Shown here: piece by piece, positions 37,758 through 48,725 of the stretch
Position numbering within the stretch: position 1 is the stretch's first letter
Layout: every line of letters begins with the position of its first letter
Source of the DNA: Ziziphus jujuba
Taxonomy: Eukaryota > Streptophyta > Magnoliopsida > Rosales > Rhamnaceae
Length of the DNA: 64,000 nt
Reading direction: 5' to 3'
Assembly (NCBI RefSeq): GCF_031755915.1
Contig: NC_083380.1
Coordinates: 32,398,501-32,462,500, forward strand
Notes under the pieces: generated by a model
Database searches by the model: none
Told to the model about the DNA's origin: nothing
Seen by the model: only the letters and a program-made list of their open reading frames with translations
Program-made: the position numbers and the translations under genes

Positions 37758-37983
37758 CTCTTTCACTCTCAAAAACCTTTCTCAGATCTTCTTCTGCTCC
37801 TTCAACTCAAACAAACAAACACACTGTCTCTCACACTCTCAAAGCCGCAAGCAAGAGAAAGAGAAAGAGAGGGACAAACTATGAAGAAATCCAGGAGACC
37901 CACCAATGAAACCCTAAAAAAGATCAAGCATTGGGCAGTTGTAGTTTGCGACAGGAAAAAGAATGGGAGTGTATTTTACTTTT

Positions 37984-39090
37984 TAGGTATTACCTAAAAG
38001 TAAAACACATCCAAGAATTCTGGAAATGACTCCAGTTTTGGACATTTTGATAGAGAAAGAGTTCGTAGAGATGGAAGAAGGGTGGTTTGCATGTTCTTAG
38101 GCAGTGACTTCAACTTTTTGCAATCCTTAATTCTTTTAGGTTTGGAGCATTTGAAATGACTCCAACTTAGAAGTAAACATTTCAGAGAAAGGGTGGTGGC
38201 AGGAGGTTGTTTCAAATAAGTGAAGGACTTTAGAATCCCCACAATCTTCCAGACGTAGATTTGCAACGTAGTCTAACGCATTAGAATCGTTAGTTACTCT
38301 TTTAAGTTTGTATAACAGTGCTGCTTCATTCCTGACAACTCCAATTTTTTTTTTTGGCATTCTTCTATTTTGAATTCTTTTATGGTATTGGGAAAGCATA
38401 TATGTGCATTTAATTTCAGACAATTACTCAAATAAAACCTACCAAGCTCAGGAAAGCAGCATCTCCATCCTCTCCAATAAATATAAAACACTCTCCACAC
38501 TGCTTCATATCTTCAATATGCAGCGATTTTAAACATCTAAATGGCCGCCTAGTGGGCACTGAAAAACAACCACAATAAAACTCATTGCCTACTTTCACCA
38601 ATTCATCATATCCAAAATTTGTAAGATCCTTGAGATCATAGGGTAGCTGCCCCAAGTGGCGGAAAAATCCTACACAGGATGTGTCTTTTGTCTTATCCAT
38701 TTTGGAAAATTTTCACCTCCATACCTTCTTATAATGAGATTCTTCAAGCTTGTCTGAGGTTCCAGCCTATTAAGAACATCTTTATACATCATTAGGGAAT
38801 TATTACTAGAATCATCCAAGCTCCAACGAAATTCTATTTCCTTAAGGTACTTCATTTCCTTCAAATTGGCCACCAACACATCAACAAGTACATCTTCAAC
38901 TTTCACAACCTTTTCCAGTCCTGTAAAACAAAGTCTTCCTTGCAAATTTTGTAGATCTTTTAGCAACCGAATGGTATATACCCACTATATTTGCCCACAA
39001 CAAACTCAGTCATTGTCTGCAAAATTTTCAAATTTTATATTCCATATGGCATCCTTTCTACTCCTGAGTATGTTATGTGAAGACGGCAAG
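37984..39090 (-). pseudogene. NLR LRR-domain fragment
   Basis: Fragment of the same R13L1-like family as 14110-17644, corresponding to its first LRRs. Pieces: LLKDLQNLQGRLCFTGLEKV, VEDVLVANLKEMKYL, EIEFRWSLDDSSNNS, RRYGGENFPKWI, RHLGQLPYDLKDLT and ELVKVGNEFYCG. Several frame changes occur (near 38300, 38430 and 38700), and both N-terminal domains are missing. The duplicated 'VLVDVLVANL' looks like a small in-frame duplication relative to the first NLR. Confidence 0.75.
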
Positions 39091-39555
39091 TTGATCAGCT
39101 TTCAAATCACTCACTATTGTAACTAGCAACTACAGAGGAAGTTCTCTGCTTGTGTTTCCTTGTGTCAATTCTGTATAGGAAAGCTCTGCAGACGATGTGT
39201 TGCACAAGTCAATTGCAGAATATATAATATTAAGAAAGAAAAAGTAAAAGAAATAGCATGTAATCCATTTCTTATTGGACCATCTGTTCTATATAATAAT
39301 AATACATAAACTCTTCCTTTTCAAATGATGCAATTGAAATAAGTCAAATGATGAACCAAAAGAAAAAGTACTCTTAGAATAAGTAGCTTCGTTAAAACAG
39401 GGTGTCCCGTGTGTTAAACAAATAAAAGAAGACGAAACAGCACCTGGTACTTTTTTTCTTTTTATTTTTTTTGCACATTGATTTATTAAAACTGTCTTCG
39501 AATAGTACACTAAATGAATAAGAGCATGTAACAAATAACCAGTTTGTCAAAGTTA
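39091..39555. other. Spacer between the NLR fragment and the duplicated block
   Basis: AT-rich. It contains no gene that I can support. Confidence 0.4.
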
Positions 39556-40759
39556 TAAAACAATTAATTATAAATAAATAATAGTAATAAATTATTAGGA
39601 TGTTTTTTCTTCCTTTTTTTTTTTTTTTTTTTTATAAAAAAAATGGTTTAAACCCTGCAATTTTGTTATAATTATACTTAGACCTTATGTTTCCATGAAA
39701 TCATCATTAACCTTCCTCTATTTTTCTATATCTATTAAAATAAACAAATTTGTTTGCTTTACTAATTAATTTTAAAATTTAAAAGCCCAACAAAAATTAA
39801 AAGTTAAGATTTTTTAAATAGATAATATTACAAAAATTCAGTTATGATTTTTAACTGTCAAAATTAAACTGTGTTAAAATTAAACTATGATGGGTACCAT
39901 AGAAGAATAAAAGATGGAAAAAAAAAATCACAATTTTTTTATTTTTAATTGACTTCTTTGATATGAGTAATTTTCGTATAAAAAATAGATATACATGAAG
40001 TAAAGATCTCTTTGTCCTTACAAGAACAATCAAGTAGCAATACTCACAAAACCTAAATATAATAAGAATGGAAAAAAAAAAGGAGGAAGAAGAAGAAGAA
40101 GAAGAAGAAGAAGAAGAAAACCTCGTACTTTGAAAGGTGGTGGATTTATCAACTTAATATTGGTTTTCAGAAAGTTGTTCTGGGATCTCAAAGTAAAAGA
40201 AAGTTTTTGAGTATTTGGACATTTCTCACAACGGTTTTAAACTTTCAATACTCCAAAGAGTTTTTAAAATCAAAGCGAATGCGAAGTGATTTCTAAAGAA
40301 AATTCGTCACAGAATAAGAAAAATCTCCAAACCCTCTAAGAACTTTGCTAGTTCTCATAAGTCACTCCTAATGAGATAGTTTACCGAGGGTATCCGTGTC
40401 TTACTTCTTCCAAAATATTCATAGCATAAAAAATATACAACACATTATGGTTAAAGATTAGGTTTGTCTCAGATCCCTTCAAAATAATATTGAATCCAAA
40501 ATAATACCATCCACAGGTCCAAAGACCAGTGACAAAACACTTTCATGTATGGAAAAGTAAATATCAACTTATAATTCTTTATTTTAAGAAAGAAAATACC
40601 AAAATTATGTGGAAAAAAGAGATTGAGAAACTTCAAAATGCTCTGCCACAATTATAATTTGTGTGGGAATTTAACATGAAGCATGCAAACTGTGTTGCAT
40701 ATTTTGCAAAGATCAAATAATGGGTGATTGCCAATCAAGTTTACTTTGCCGCACTTTAA

Positions 40760-40895
40760 TTAAACAAGGCCCTTCTGCTTGAAGACATCAAGAGTGTGGT
40801 CCCAATTTTTGCCGGAGACTCCACCACTGTTACCCCAGCTTCCCTTAGGGTTTGGATTTTCCCTTGCGCTGTACCTTTGCCGCCTGACACAATAG
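40760..40895 (-). pseudogene. Succinyl-CoA ligase alpha exon 7 copy, 1-bp deletion
   Basis: It matches the functional exon 7 (58449-58585) but is 136 nt long, not 137. One base is missing in the KIGTT...DVF codons (near 40785), so the true C-terminus DVFKQKGLV is out of frame with the upstream part. With exons 1-5 absent, it cannot encode the enzyme. Confidence 0.9.
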
Positions 40896-41212
40896 CTGCA
40901 CAACCACAAGCAACAGAAAAAAAAAAAAAAAAAAAGGAAACTTAACTACAATTCAAGAGATTAAAGAGTGATGTTGATGAATTATAGAACAATTTTGCCG
41001 AACATGGAACCATAACCAATTTGTGTGTGAGAGAGAGAAACTAAACACTACTAACAACAGAAGCATCATGAATTGGAAAAATTACATGAAACCATAACAA
41101 ACAATAATTTAAAACAATTGAACACCAGTATTATACCAAAAAGAGTCCAAAAAAGAAATGTAATGGTATAGTGAAATGCTAATGGACAACATTTGCATAG
41201 CTGAGTACATAC

Positions 41213-41386
41213 TGAGAAAGTTATTGTTGACTGATAAAGAAAAGTTGTGTTTTATTGAATAAGAAACTAATATTTATATACATGTACAGTTGGTGTAGAT
41301 GACTACAAATGAGTAAGGATAAAAACTATTTACAACAGATAAGGGAATCTTGAAGATAGACTCACATGAACTACTAATCTCTATCA
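41213..41386 (-). repeat. 3' LTR of the young copia element
   Basis: 174 bp, TGAGAAAGTTATTG...CTCTATCA on the plus strand. Its partner is 46357-46530. Confidence 0.95.
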
Positions 41387-43640
41387 TGCCCCCTCAAGCT
41401 AAGTGTGGAAAGAACACTTAGCTTGGGTCGAAGAAACTGTAACCTTTGTTTGGACAGTGGCTTGGTGAGAGCATCAGCAATTTGCTCTTTGCTGGAAATG
41501 TGACACACACGCAGATCACCTCGAGACACCTTTTCACGGACAAAGTGGAAGTCAACCTTGATATGTTTCATCTTAGAGTGAAGAACAGGGTTGGCACAAA
41601 TGTACGTAGCACTCACATTATCACAATAGATGACTGGAACTTGAGGTATAGCTAATTTTAACTCAGATAACAAAGATCGAAGCCAGCATAATTCAGATGT
41701 AGCAGTAGCAACCGAGCGGTACTCAACTTCAGTAGAGGAACGAGAGACCGTACGTTGCTTCTTGGACATCCAAGAAATTGGGTTGGAACCAAGATACATG
41801 ACATATGCAGAGGTTGAAGTACTGTCATCCTTATTACCGGCCCAATCAGCATCGCAAAATGCATGAAGAGAGGTGGAAGAGTGACGTGTAAGAAATAAAC
41901 CAAAGGAACTTGTACCTTTAAGATACCGAAGAAGTCTTTTGACAGTAGCCCAGTGAGTTTCAGTAGGCTTATGCATAAATTGAGACAATTTATTGACAGC
42001 AAACAAAATATCAGGATGAGTCAGAGATAGGTATTGAAGACTTCCAACAACCTGGCGATACTGAGTGGCATCGGTCAGATTAGTTCCATCCATGAGAGTT
42101 AGAGTAGCAGAGGTTGACATTGGCGTGGAAACTTCTTTTGCATCTAGCATATGTGTCTTAGCCAAGAGATCATGAATGTATTTTCTTTGTGTCAGAAGTA
42201 GGCCATCTGTACGTGAATTTACCTCAACTCCAAGAAAAAATTTCAAACCACCAAGATCTTTAAGAGAGAAGACATTCGAAAGAGCTTTAACAAAGGTAGA
42301 GAGGGCAGAAGAATTATTTCCAGTCAAAAGAATATCATCCACATATACCAGCAGATAAAGAATGATGTCTGAATGGTGAAAAATAAATAGAGAAGCATCA
42401 GATATAGAATTGACAAACCCATATGAGAGAAGGAAGGTCTTCAATTCTGTATACAATGCTCGGGGGGCTTGCTTTAACCCGTATATTGCTTTCTTGAGCT
42501 TGCAGACATGGGTCGGTGGAGTGGAATCAATGAACCCTTGAGGTTGCTTCATGTACACCTCTTCATTTAGATGGCCATGGAGAAAAGCATTGTTAATGTC
42601 AAGTTGCCTCAATGGCCAGTTTTTAGTTAAAGCAATTGACAAAACAATTCGGATGGTTGCTGGCTTTATGACTGGACTAAATGTTTCTGAATAATCAATG
42701 CCTGGTCGCTGATGAAATCCCTTGGCAACTAAGCGAGCCTTATACCTGTTTATGGTACCATCTGAATTTCTCTTAATTCTGAACACCCACTTACTACCCA
42801 CCAAATTATATTTGGAACTAGGAGGAACCAATTCCCACGTACCATTTTGAACTAATGCATTAAACTCATCAGACATTGCAACACGCCAGTTTTCATCTTT
42901 GAGCGCCTGGGAGACAGTTTGGGGCTCAATCTCTGAAAGCTGTGAGTGAGAGGTTGCCATATAGAAATCAGAGAAGAGCTTGGGCTTAAAAATATTATTA
43001 AGAGACCTGGTTCGCATGGCATGCGTGCGATCAGTGAATTTTTTTCTTTGTGAGCTCGGTGGTTTCAGAGGAAGATGTGATGACATGTGAGGAGATATAC
43101 CATGAGAAAGACCTGCTGCTTCCTGTGGACCAAACAACGGAGGCATTGATTGAGTGGCATGCTGTGACAGAGTAGGAAGAGATGGAGAAGGTGACTTAGA
43201 AGAAGGAATATCACGTGGGGATAGCTTTTGATAAGAACTAGTGGGAGTAGGTGAAGAAAGAGGATTGGATGTAGAAAAGGAAGCATCACGTAGGCATAGA
43301 TGAGAAGAATAAGTCTTAGTGGGATTAGGTGGAGAAAGAGAAGTAGATTTAGAAAAGGAGTCATCATGTGGGGTTAGGTGGGGAGAAGAATTCCTAGTGG
43401 GAGTAGGTGGAGAAAGAGAGGTTGACTTAGAAACGGAAGGTGCACATGGGAGTCGGTTGTGAGAAGATATAGAAGAGATAAAGGGAACTGTTGTGTGTGG
43501 GCCACATATAGAAGGAATAGATAAATCCCAAGTATTAATATTTTTGGAATTATGGGGATAGACCGATTGAGAGTTATATGGGAATATGGATTCTACAAAG
43601 GTAACATGCCTAGAAATATAATATTTATTTAGAGATAAAT

Positions 43641-43814
43641 TGTAACATCCCACATCGGTTGGAGAGGGGCACGGAGCGGTCTTTATAAGGCTGTGGATAC
43701 CTCTCCCTTCAGGACGCATTTTGTGAGCAAAACCTTGAGGCCAGGGGGGAGAGAGGGTGTGAACCTTGGGCCAAAGAGGACAATATCCTGATGCGGGTGG
43801 TCTGGGCTGTTACA
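43641..43814 (+). repeat. TRIM 5' LTR
   Basis: 174 bp. It differs from the 3' LTR at six positions (two in ACGG/ACAA, two in GACGCATT/GACACGTT, CTTGGG/CCTGGG, GTGG/GTGA). Confidence 0.95.
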
Positions 43815-43880
43815 GTGGTATCAGAGCCAGTACCCGGATCGGTGTGCCAGCGAGGACGCTGGGCCCCAAGGGGGGAGGAT

Positions 43881-44054
43881 TGTAACATCCCACATCGGTT
43901 GGAGAGGGGCACAAAGCGGTCTTTATAAGGCTGTGGATACCTCTCCCTTCAGGACACGTTTTGTGAGCAAAACCTTGAGGCCAGGGGGGAGAGAGGGTGT
44001 GAACCCTGGGCCAAAGAGGACAATATCCTGATGCGGGTGATCTGGGCTGTTACA
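43881..44054 (+). repeat. TRIM 3' LTR
   Basis: 174 bp, the partner of 43641-43814. It is preceded directly by the polypurine tract. Confidence 0.95.
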
Positions 44055-46356
44055 TAAATCATAGCATTTATAGGCACTTTGATTAGGTTGATATCCTAAG
44101 AACACACAGGGTGTGGATGTGGCTTCTAATTTGTGTCTGTTATATGGTTTGATCCAAGGATAACAAAGACAACCAAAAACCTTTAGATGATGATAATTGG
44201 GTGGTTTTTGAAAAAGAATTTCAAATGGGGATTTTAGATGAAAAGTAGGAGTAGATAACCTATTAATTAAATAGACTGCAGTTTGAAAACCATGAGACCA
44301 AAATTTTAATGGTAATCCAGCATGAGATAATATTGCTAAACCAGTTTCCCGAACATGTCTATGACGTCTTTCTGCATAACCATTATGCTCTGGTGTATGG
44401 GGTGGGGATAAAAAATGAGTTATACCAGTTTGTTCAAAAAAAGATTTTAATTTGATGAATTCACCACCATTAGCTGAGTAAAAAGATATAATATTCGTGT
44501 CAAAAAATTTTTCCACATTAGTTTTGAATTTTACAAAAACAGAATAAACCTCAGACTTTTGTTTTAATGGATAAAACCAGATATACTTAGTGAAATGGTC
44601 AACAAAAATGACATAATATTTAAATCCATCAATTGAGGTTATAGGTGCAGGACCCCATACATCAGAGTATAATAATTGTAAAGGTTTAGAACTGGTCATA
44701 GAAGAAATATGAAAAGGAAGCTTATGAGCTTTATTACATTTGCATGGATTACAAATAAATTTTTTTGAGGATGAGACAGGCAAAGAAAATGAAGAAATTA
44801 AATGATTTAAAATTTTATTGGAGGGATGGCCCAAACGAAAATGCCAATCCTTGTAGGAAGTCTTGACACTAGAAAAAGAGATAAACGGTGGAGGAACAGT
44901 AGAATGGGGAGGAGAAGGCCACTCATAGATACCTCCTTTATTTGGTCCTTGAAGTAGAGTCATTCCCGTTGGTATATCCTTCACAATAAAACCAATGGGT
45001 GAGAATTCAATTGTGGCATTGTTATTATGGCAAAATTTAGAAACAGACACCAGAGTTCGAGTCATTTTTGGCACACAAAGAACATTTGACAGTAGAAAAG
45101 ATGTATTATGAGCAGGAATATGAGCTGTACCAATATGAGTAATATTTAAAGCATTACCATTGCCAACCATAATTGCATCTGTTCCATCATAGTCAGAATG
45201 GGCATTCAGATTGTGGAGATCATTAGTGACATGGTGAGAGGCACCTGAGTCAAGAAGCCAAGATGTTTGGGGTGGGTTCTGGATAGGAATGGAGTGATCC
45301 TGCTGATTGGAGTAATAGGCTTGCGGCATTTTGTGAATTCGAGGGGTGAGTAGAAGACCAGGCTGGGGATTATAAGTCCACTGTTGTTTCAATTGTGGAC
45401 AAAATCTGGTGGAATGACCCTGTTGACCACACAACTGACAGCGCCCTCGATAGCCTCCAAAGGTAGAAGAAAGGGAAAAAGTACGAGTAGAATGAGATCT
45501 GGTACCAAACTTCTTTTGAGGATTGCGAGGGAAGGTGTTAGGACCATCATTTTTATTAGCAACATGAGCAATCATGGGAGAGTCTTCAGGACTGGAAATA
45601 TTGGACTTTTGAATGTAGGCTTCATATTCTAGCAAACGTTCATGGAGATCTTCAAATGAGATCTCTGTATCCCTTGATCGCAAGGCAGCAGAGATTTCTT
45701 TTAGATCATGATTTAAGCCATTGAGTACATAAATTGTTATCTCTTCATCTTTGAGTGGTTCATTAAGTAAGGCTAATTCATCTGCTGTGGCTTTGATTTC
45801 AAACATATAAGTTGTGATACTGCGTGATCCTTGTGGTCGAACAAGCTTTTCCCGAAGTCGAATGATGCGTGATCGAGATGGCTTGGCATAAGTGAGACAT
45901 AGCTTGCTCCATAACTCATGGGATGTTTTAGCTGAAGCCACCATTGATGCAAGGTTAGGAGACAGAGAGGCAAGGAGAGATCCAAAAAGAAGCTGATCTT
46001 GCCGAGTCCAAAATAAATATGGCTGGTTGGAGGATTGGGAAGGACAAGGTAGAGAGCCATCAACATAACCGGTAAGTGCGTAACCATAAAGGAGAGCATC
46101 CCACTGTGCTTTCCAAGTGAAGAAGTTAATTGGGGTGAGCCGAATTTGTGCTTGTGTAGCAACGTTAATGAAGACCAGATTGGCAAAGTCATAGGTAGGA
46201 GTATTAGTCAGAGAAGAGTAAGAAGCAGAAGAGATGGGTGTGTGGTCAGCCATAGCAAAGAAAAAAAAAAGGAAGGAAGAAAAAAAAAATGAAAAATTCG
46301 GCACAGATTGGATCGGAAAAAAAAACTCTGTTAGAGCTTTTAATGCTCTGATACCA

Positions 46357-46530
46357 TGAGAAAGTTATTGTTGACTGATAAAGGAAAGTTGTGTTTTATT
46401 GAATAAGAAACTAATATTTATATACATGTACAGTTGGTGTAGATGACTACAAATGAGTAAGGATAAAAACTATTTACAACAGATAAGGGAATCTTGAAGA
46501 TAGACTCACGTGAACTACTAATCTCTATCA
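46357..46530 (-). repeat. 5' LTR of the young copia element
   Basis: 174 bp. It is followed inward by the initiator tRNA-Met primer-binding site at 46345-46356. Confidence 0.95.
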
Positions 46531-46602
46531 CATACATCTATTTTGACAAACAATATGAGTATAGATTGATGCATTAAAAATCAAGCAAACATTATTCATT
46601 TA

Positions 46603-46755
<153 letters not shown>

Positions 46756-47974
46756 TTAAGAATATACACAGACAAGGAAACATAGCAGACCTTGCATATT
46801 CATATTAGCCATTAGAGAGAGAGAGAGAGAGAGAGAAGTAAACAAAAGCCTATTGTTCTTTGGTGGAGGTTTATATGAGGTTTATATGCAATTTAATCAA
46901 TAGAACAAAAACATTACATCAATAAGATGCGAATTGAAAAACCCCAAGCATGAAAAGTAAATGAAAGACTATACGACTTCTGAAAAAAAAGAAATAAAAC
47001 TCTCCACATAATATCATATCTTTTTAACTTCCTATGGTTGTGAAAGGGACACCAAGGACACTAGGTTGCTATCATGCAAAGTGTTAAGTCTAAAAGATCC
47101 TTCAACATTTTCTTTTCTTTCCTGTTCTTTTTTTTTTTCAACTGAGATATTGATGCTATTTTTTTAAGCTTGAAGTCCTTGCTAGCCTTAAACCCATAGA
47201 CCCTTTACTTAAGCAAGGCCTCACACAATAAAATTTAATTCCTCCCCATATGCAAGCATGCCTTTCCAGGGTGAGCAATACCACCCATCCGATGTTCGGG
47301 GTCTGGCACTACATTATAACATATGGACAGATGGAGAGCAAAATTGTAATACCAAGTAATATTATACATGATTCCAATGGAACTCTGAATAAAGTTACTA
47401 GTATTTCCAAATAGAATATGATTATTAGTTTATTTTGGAAATATAAGAATTTTGACTTAAAAAAAGAGTTTTAAATTATCTTTAATTGATTATTTAATTT
47501 TGTGATATGTTTATTATTTTGCATCCATGCAGGAGGCATATAAAAGTACACAATCAAGCAAAAATATATAAAAAAAATAAATTGTAATTAATTAGTTCTA
47601 ATTACAAATATTACTAAAATCAATCTATAGTCCTCTAATCATTCATAAAAATAGTCAATTATTTAAACAACTAGATATCAACAACTTCTGACGTTCCTCT
47701 TCTTCAATATTTGTTATATTATCATTTATTCAAATGCTCTTCATGCAGACAAGCCAATACTATCAGCTTTGAAACTTAAAATAATTTTCAATGTATCATT
47801 TATCTTTCTCTTTTTGTTCTTTTTATTTTTTATTTTTTTATGTAAGTTTTATTTGTTTTCAATTTTGCATTAAAGTCATTCCTTGTCTTTGTTTGTTTGC
47901 ATTGATATTTTTCCATAAACAACTATTTTGACAAATTTGGGTTTTAATCTATCCAATTCGACTATACTCATTAA

Positions 47975-48325
47975 GGGTCCGTTTGGTATAACTGATAAAA
48001 ATAGACCGTTGTATAATAGATCTTTTTAAAAAAGAACTATTAAATGTTTGGCTGTAAATAAAAAAAGCTGTATTAAATACTAAATGAGTTTCAATATAAG
48101 CTAAAATAGCTGTACTAAATGCTCATTAAGTTTCCATATAAGTTAAAAAAAAAATCTTTTTAAAAAAGCATAGAATTTAGGTTTCTCTAAAACAACTTAA
48201 AAAAACTATTTTTTTTTCCTACAAATGCTAATTGATTTTTGCCAAACACCCTTATTTTTAAACAAAAGAAATTCTGGCCTTCAAGTAGACCTTTTGACCC
48301 AAAAAAAGCTTTGCCAAACAGGGAC
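47975..48325. mobile_element. Tourist-like MITE (351 bp)
   Basis: The left end is GGGTCCGTTTGGTA, and the right end on the other strand is GTCCCTGTTTGGCA, partly matching inverted termini. TAA flanks both ends (47972-47974 and 48326-48328), the 3-bp target typical of PIF/Harbinger-type MITEs. AT-rich and non-coding. The terminal motif resembles that of the Harbinger element at 50774, but I would not call it a derivative. Confidence 0.55.
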
Positions 48326-48725
48326 TAAAACATACAGAACAAATTCCCTCAATCTGAAATCCATTAACATAGATGCCTTCCTCTTTCTCTCTATCAATAC
48401 ACATAAAAAAGAAACATGAAAAAGTCAAATAGGCTCCAAAAATACCTAAAATTATCTGCCCATATTTCCCACCTCCCTGTCGAGCAAAGGTATGCAAAAC
48501 TGGGTCACTCCAACACCTAGCTTGTTTATAAAACAAATTATTTTATGCAATCATGTTGCTGAAATAATTATTTTGTTTTGCCTTGCAAACCACTTCATGT
48601 TGTGTTCCATGAAAAGATTACTTATGTGGTCTACTTTCAAAATGGGTGGACTATTTGGCTGTTGCAATCAATGAGTTAACCTAATTGATTTAGGCTATAT
48701 TAGTAATGATTATCAATCAACCAGA

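Larger units (their letters stand above)
43641..44054 (+). mobile_element. TRIM (terminal-repeat retrotransposon in miniature), 414 bp
   Basis: Two 174-bp LTRs (TGTAACATCCC...CTGTTACA) at 43641-43814 and 43881-44054 flank a 66-bp interior. The interior has the tRNA-Met primer-binding site TGGTATCAGAGC at 43816-43827 and a polypurine tract AAGGGGGGAGGAT at 43868-43880. TSD TAAAT is perfect (43636-43640 and 44055-44059). No coding capacity, so it depended on another element's enzymes. Its start resembles Cassandra elements, but no 5S rRNA-like internal promoter block is present. It lies opposite in orientation to the host copia element. Confidence 0.95.
41395..46251 (-). pseudogene. copia gag-pol polyprotein, open except for the TRIM insertion
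   Basis: Starts at MADHTPISS (46251). Domains: gag UBN2-type (DELALLNEPL, RSRDTEISFEDLHERLLEYE), CCHC knuckle CQLCGQQGHSTRFC, protease WLLDSGASHHV, GAG-pre-integrase (WHFRLGHPS), integrase (YSDVWGPAP, YSANGGEF, TPEHNGYAERRHRHV), then, past the TRIM, RT (YLLVYVDDILLTG) and RNase H (SRSSTEVEYRSVA, DALTKPLS). The two halves lie in frames that become the same if TRIM plus one TSD (419 bp) is subtracted, so the coding frame was unbroken before the TRIM arrived. The second catalytic Asp of integrase is Ala (codon 44472-44474, SANGGEF where SDNGGEF is usual). Confidence 0.88.
41213..46530 (-). mobile_element. Ty1-copia retrotransposon, young, with nested TRIM (5.3 kb)
   Basis: 174-bp LTRs at 41213-41386 and 46357-46530 differ at only 2 positions (A/G in GATAAAGAAAAG, and CACATG/CACGTG). 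TSD CATAC is perfect (41208-41212 and 46531-46535). The undisturbed paralogous site is at about 58905-58915. The primer-binding site TGGTATCAGAGC (element strand, 46345-46356) abuts the 5' LTR, and a polypurine tract (AGCTTGAGGGGGCA) abuts the 3' LTR. The element sits in intron 6 of the duplicated ligase fragment and is interrupted by the TRIM at 43641-44054. Confidence 0.96.

Noticed and set aside
40469..40651. 60-codon minus-strand frame identical to one at 58158-58340
   Set aside because: It lies in the duplicated non-coding downstream flank of the ligase gene. Conservation is explained by the duplication.
43709..43912. Minus-strand frame across the TRIM
   Set aside because: It spans LTR, primer-binding site and polypurine tract; TRIMs are non-coding.
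43641..44054. Cassandra element
   Set aside because: The TGTAACATCCCACATCG start is similar, but no 5S rRNA-like promoter block is present in either LTR, so only TRIM is claimed.
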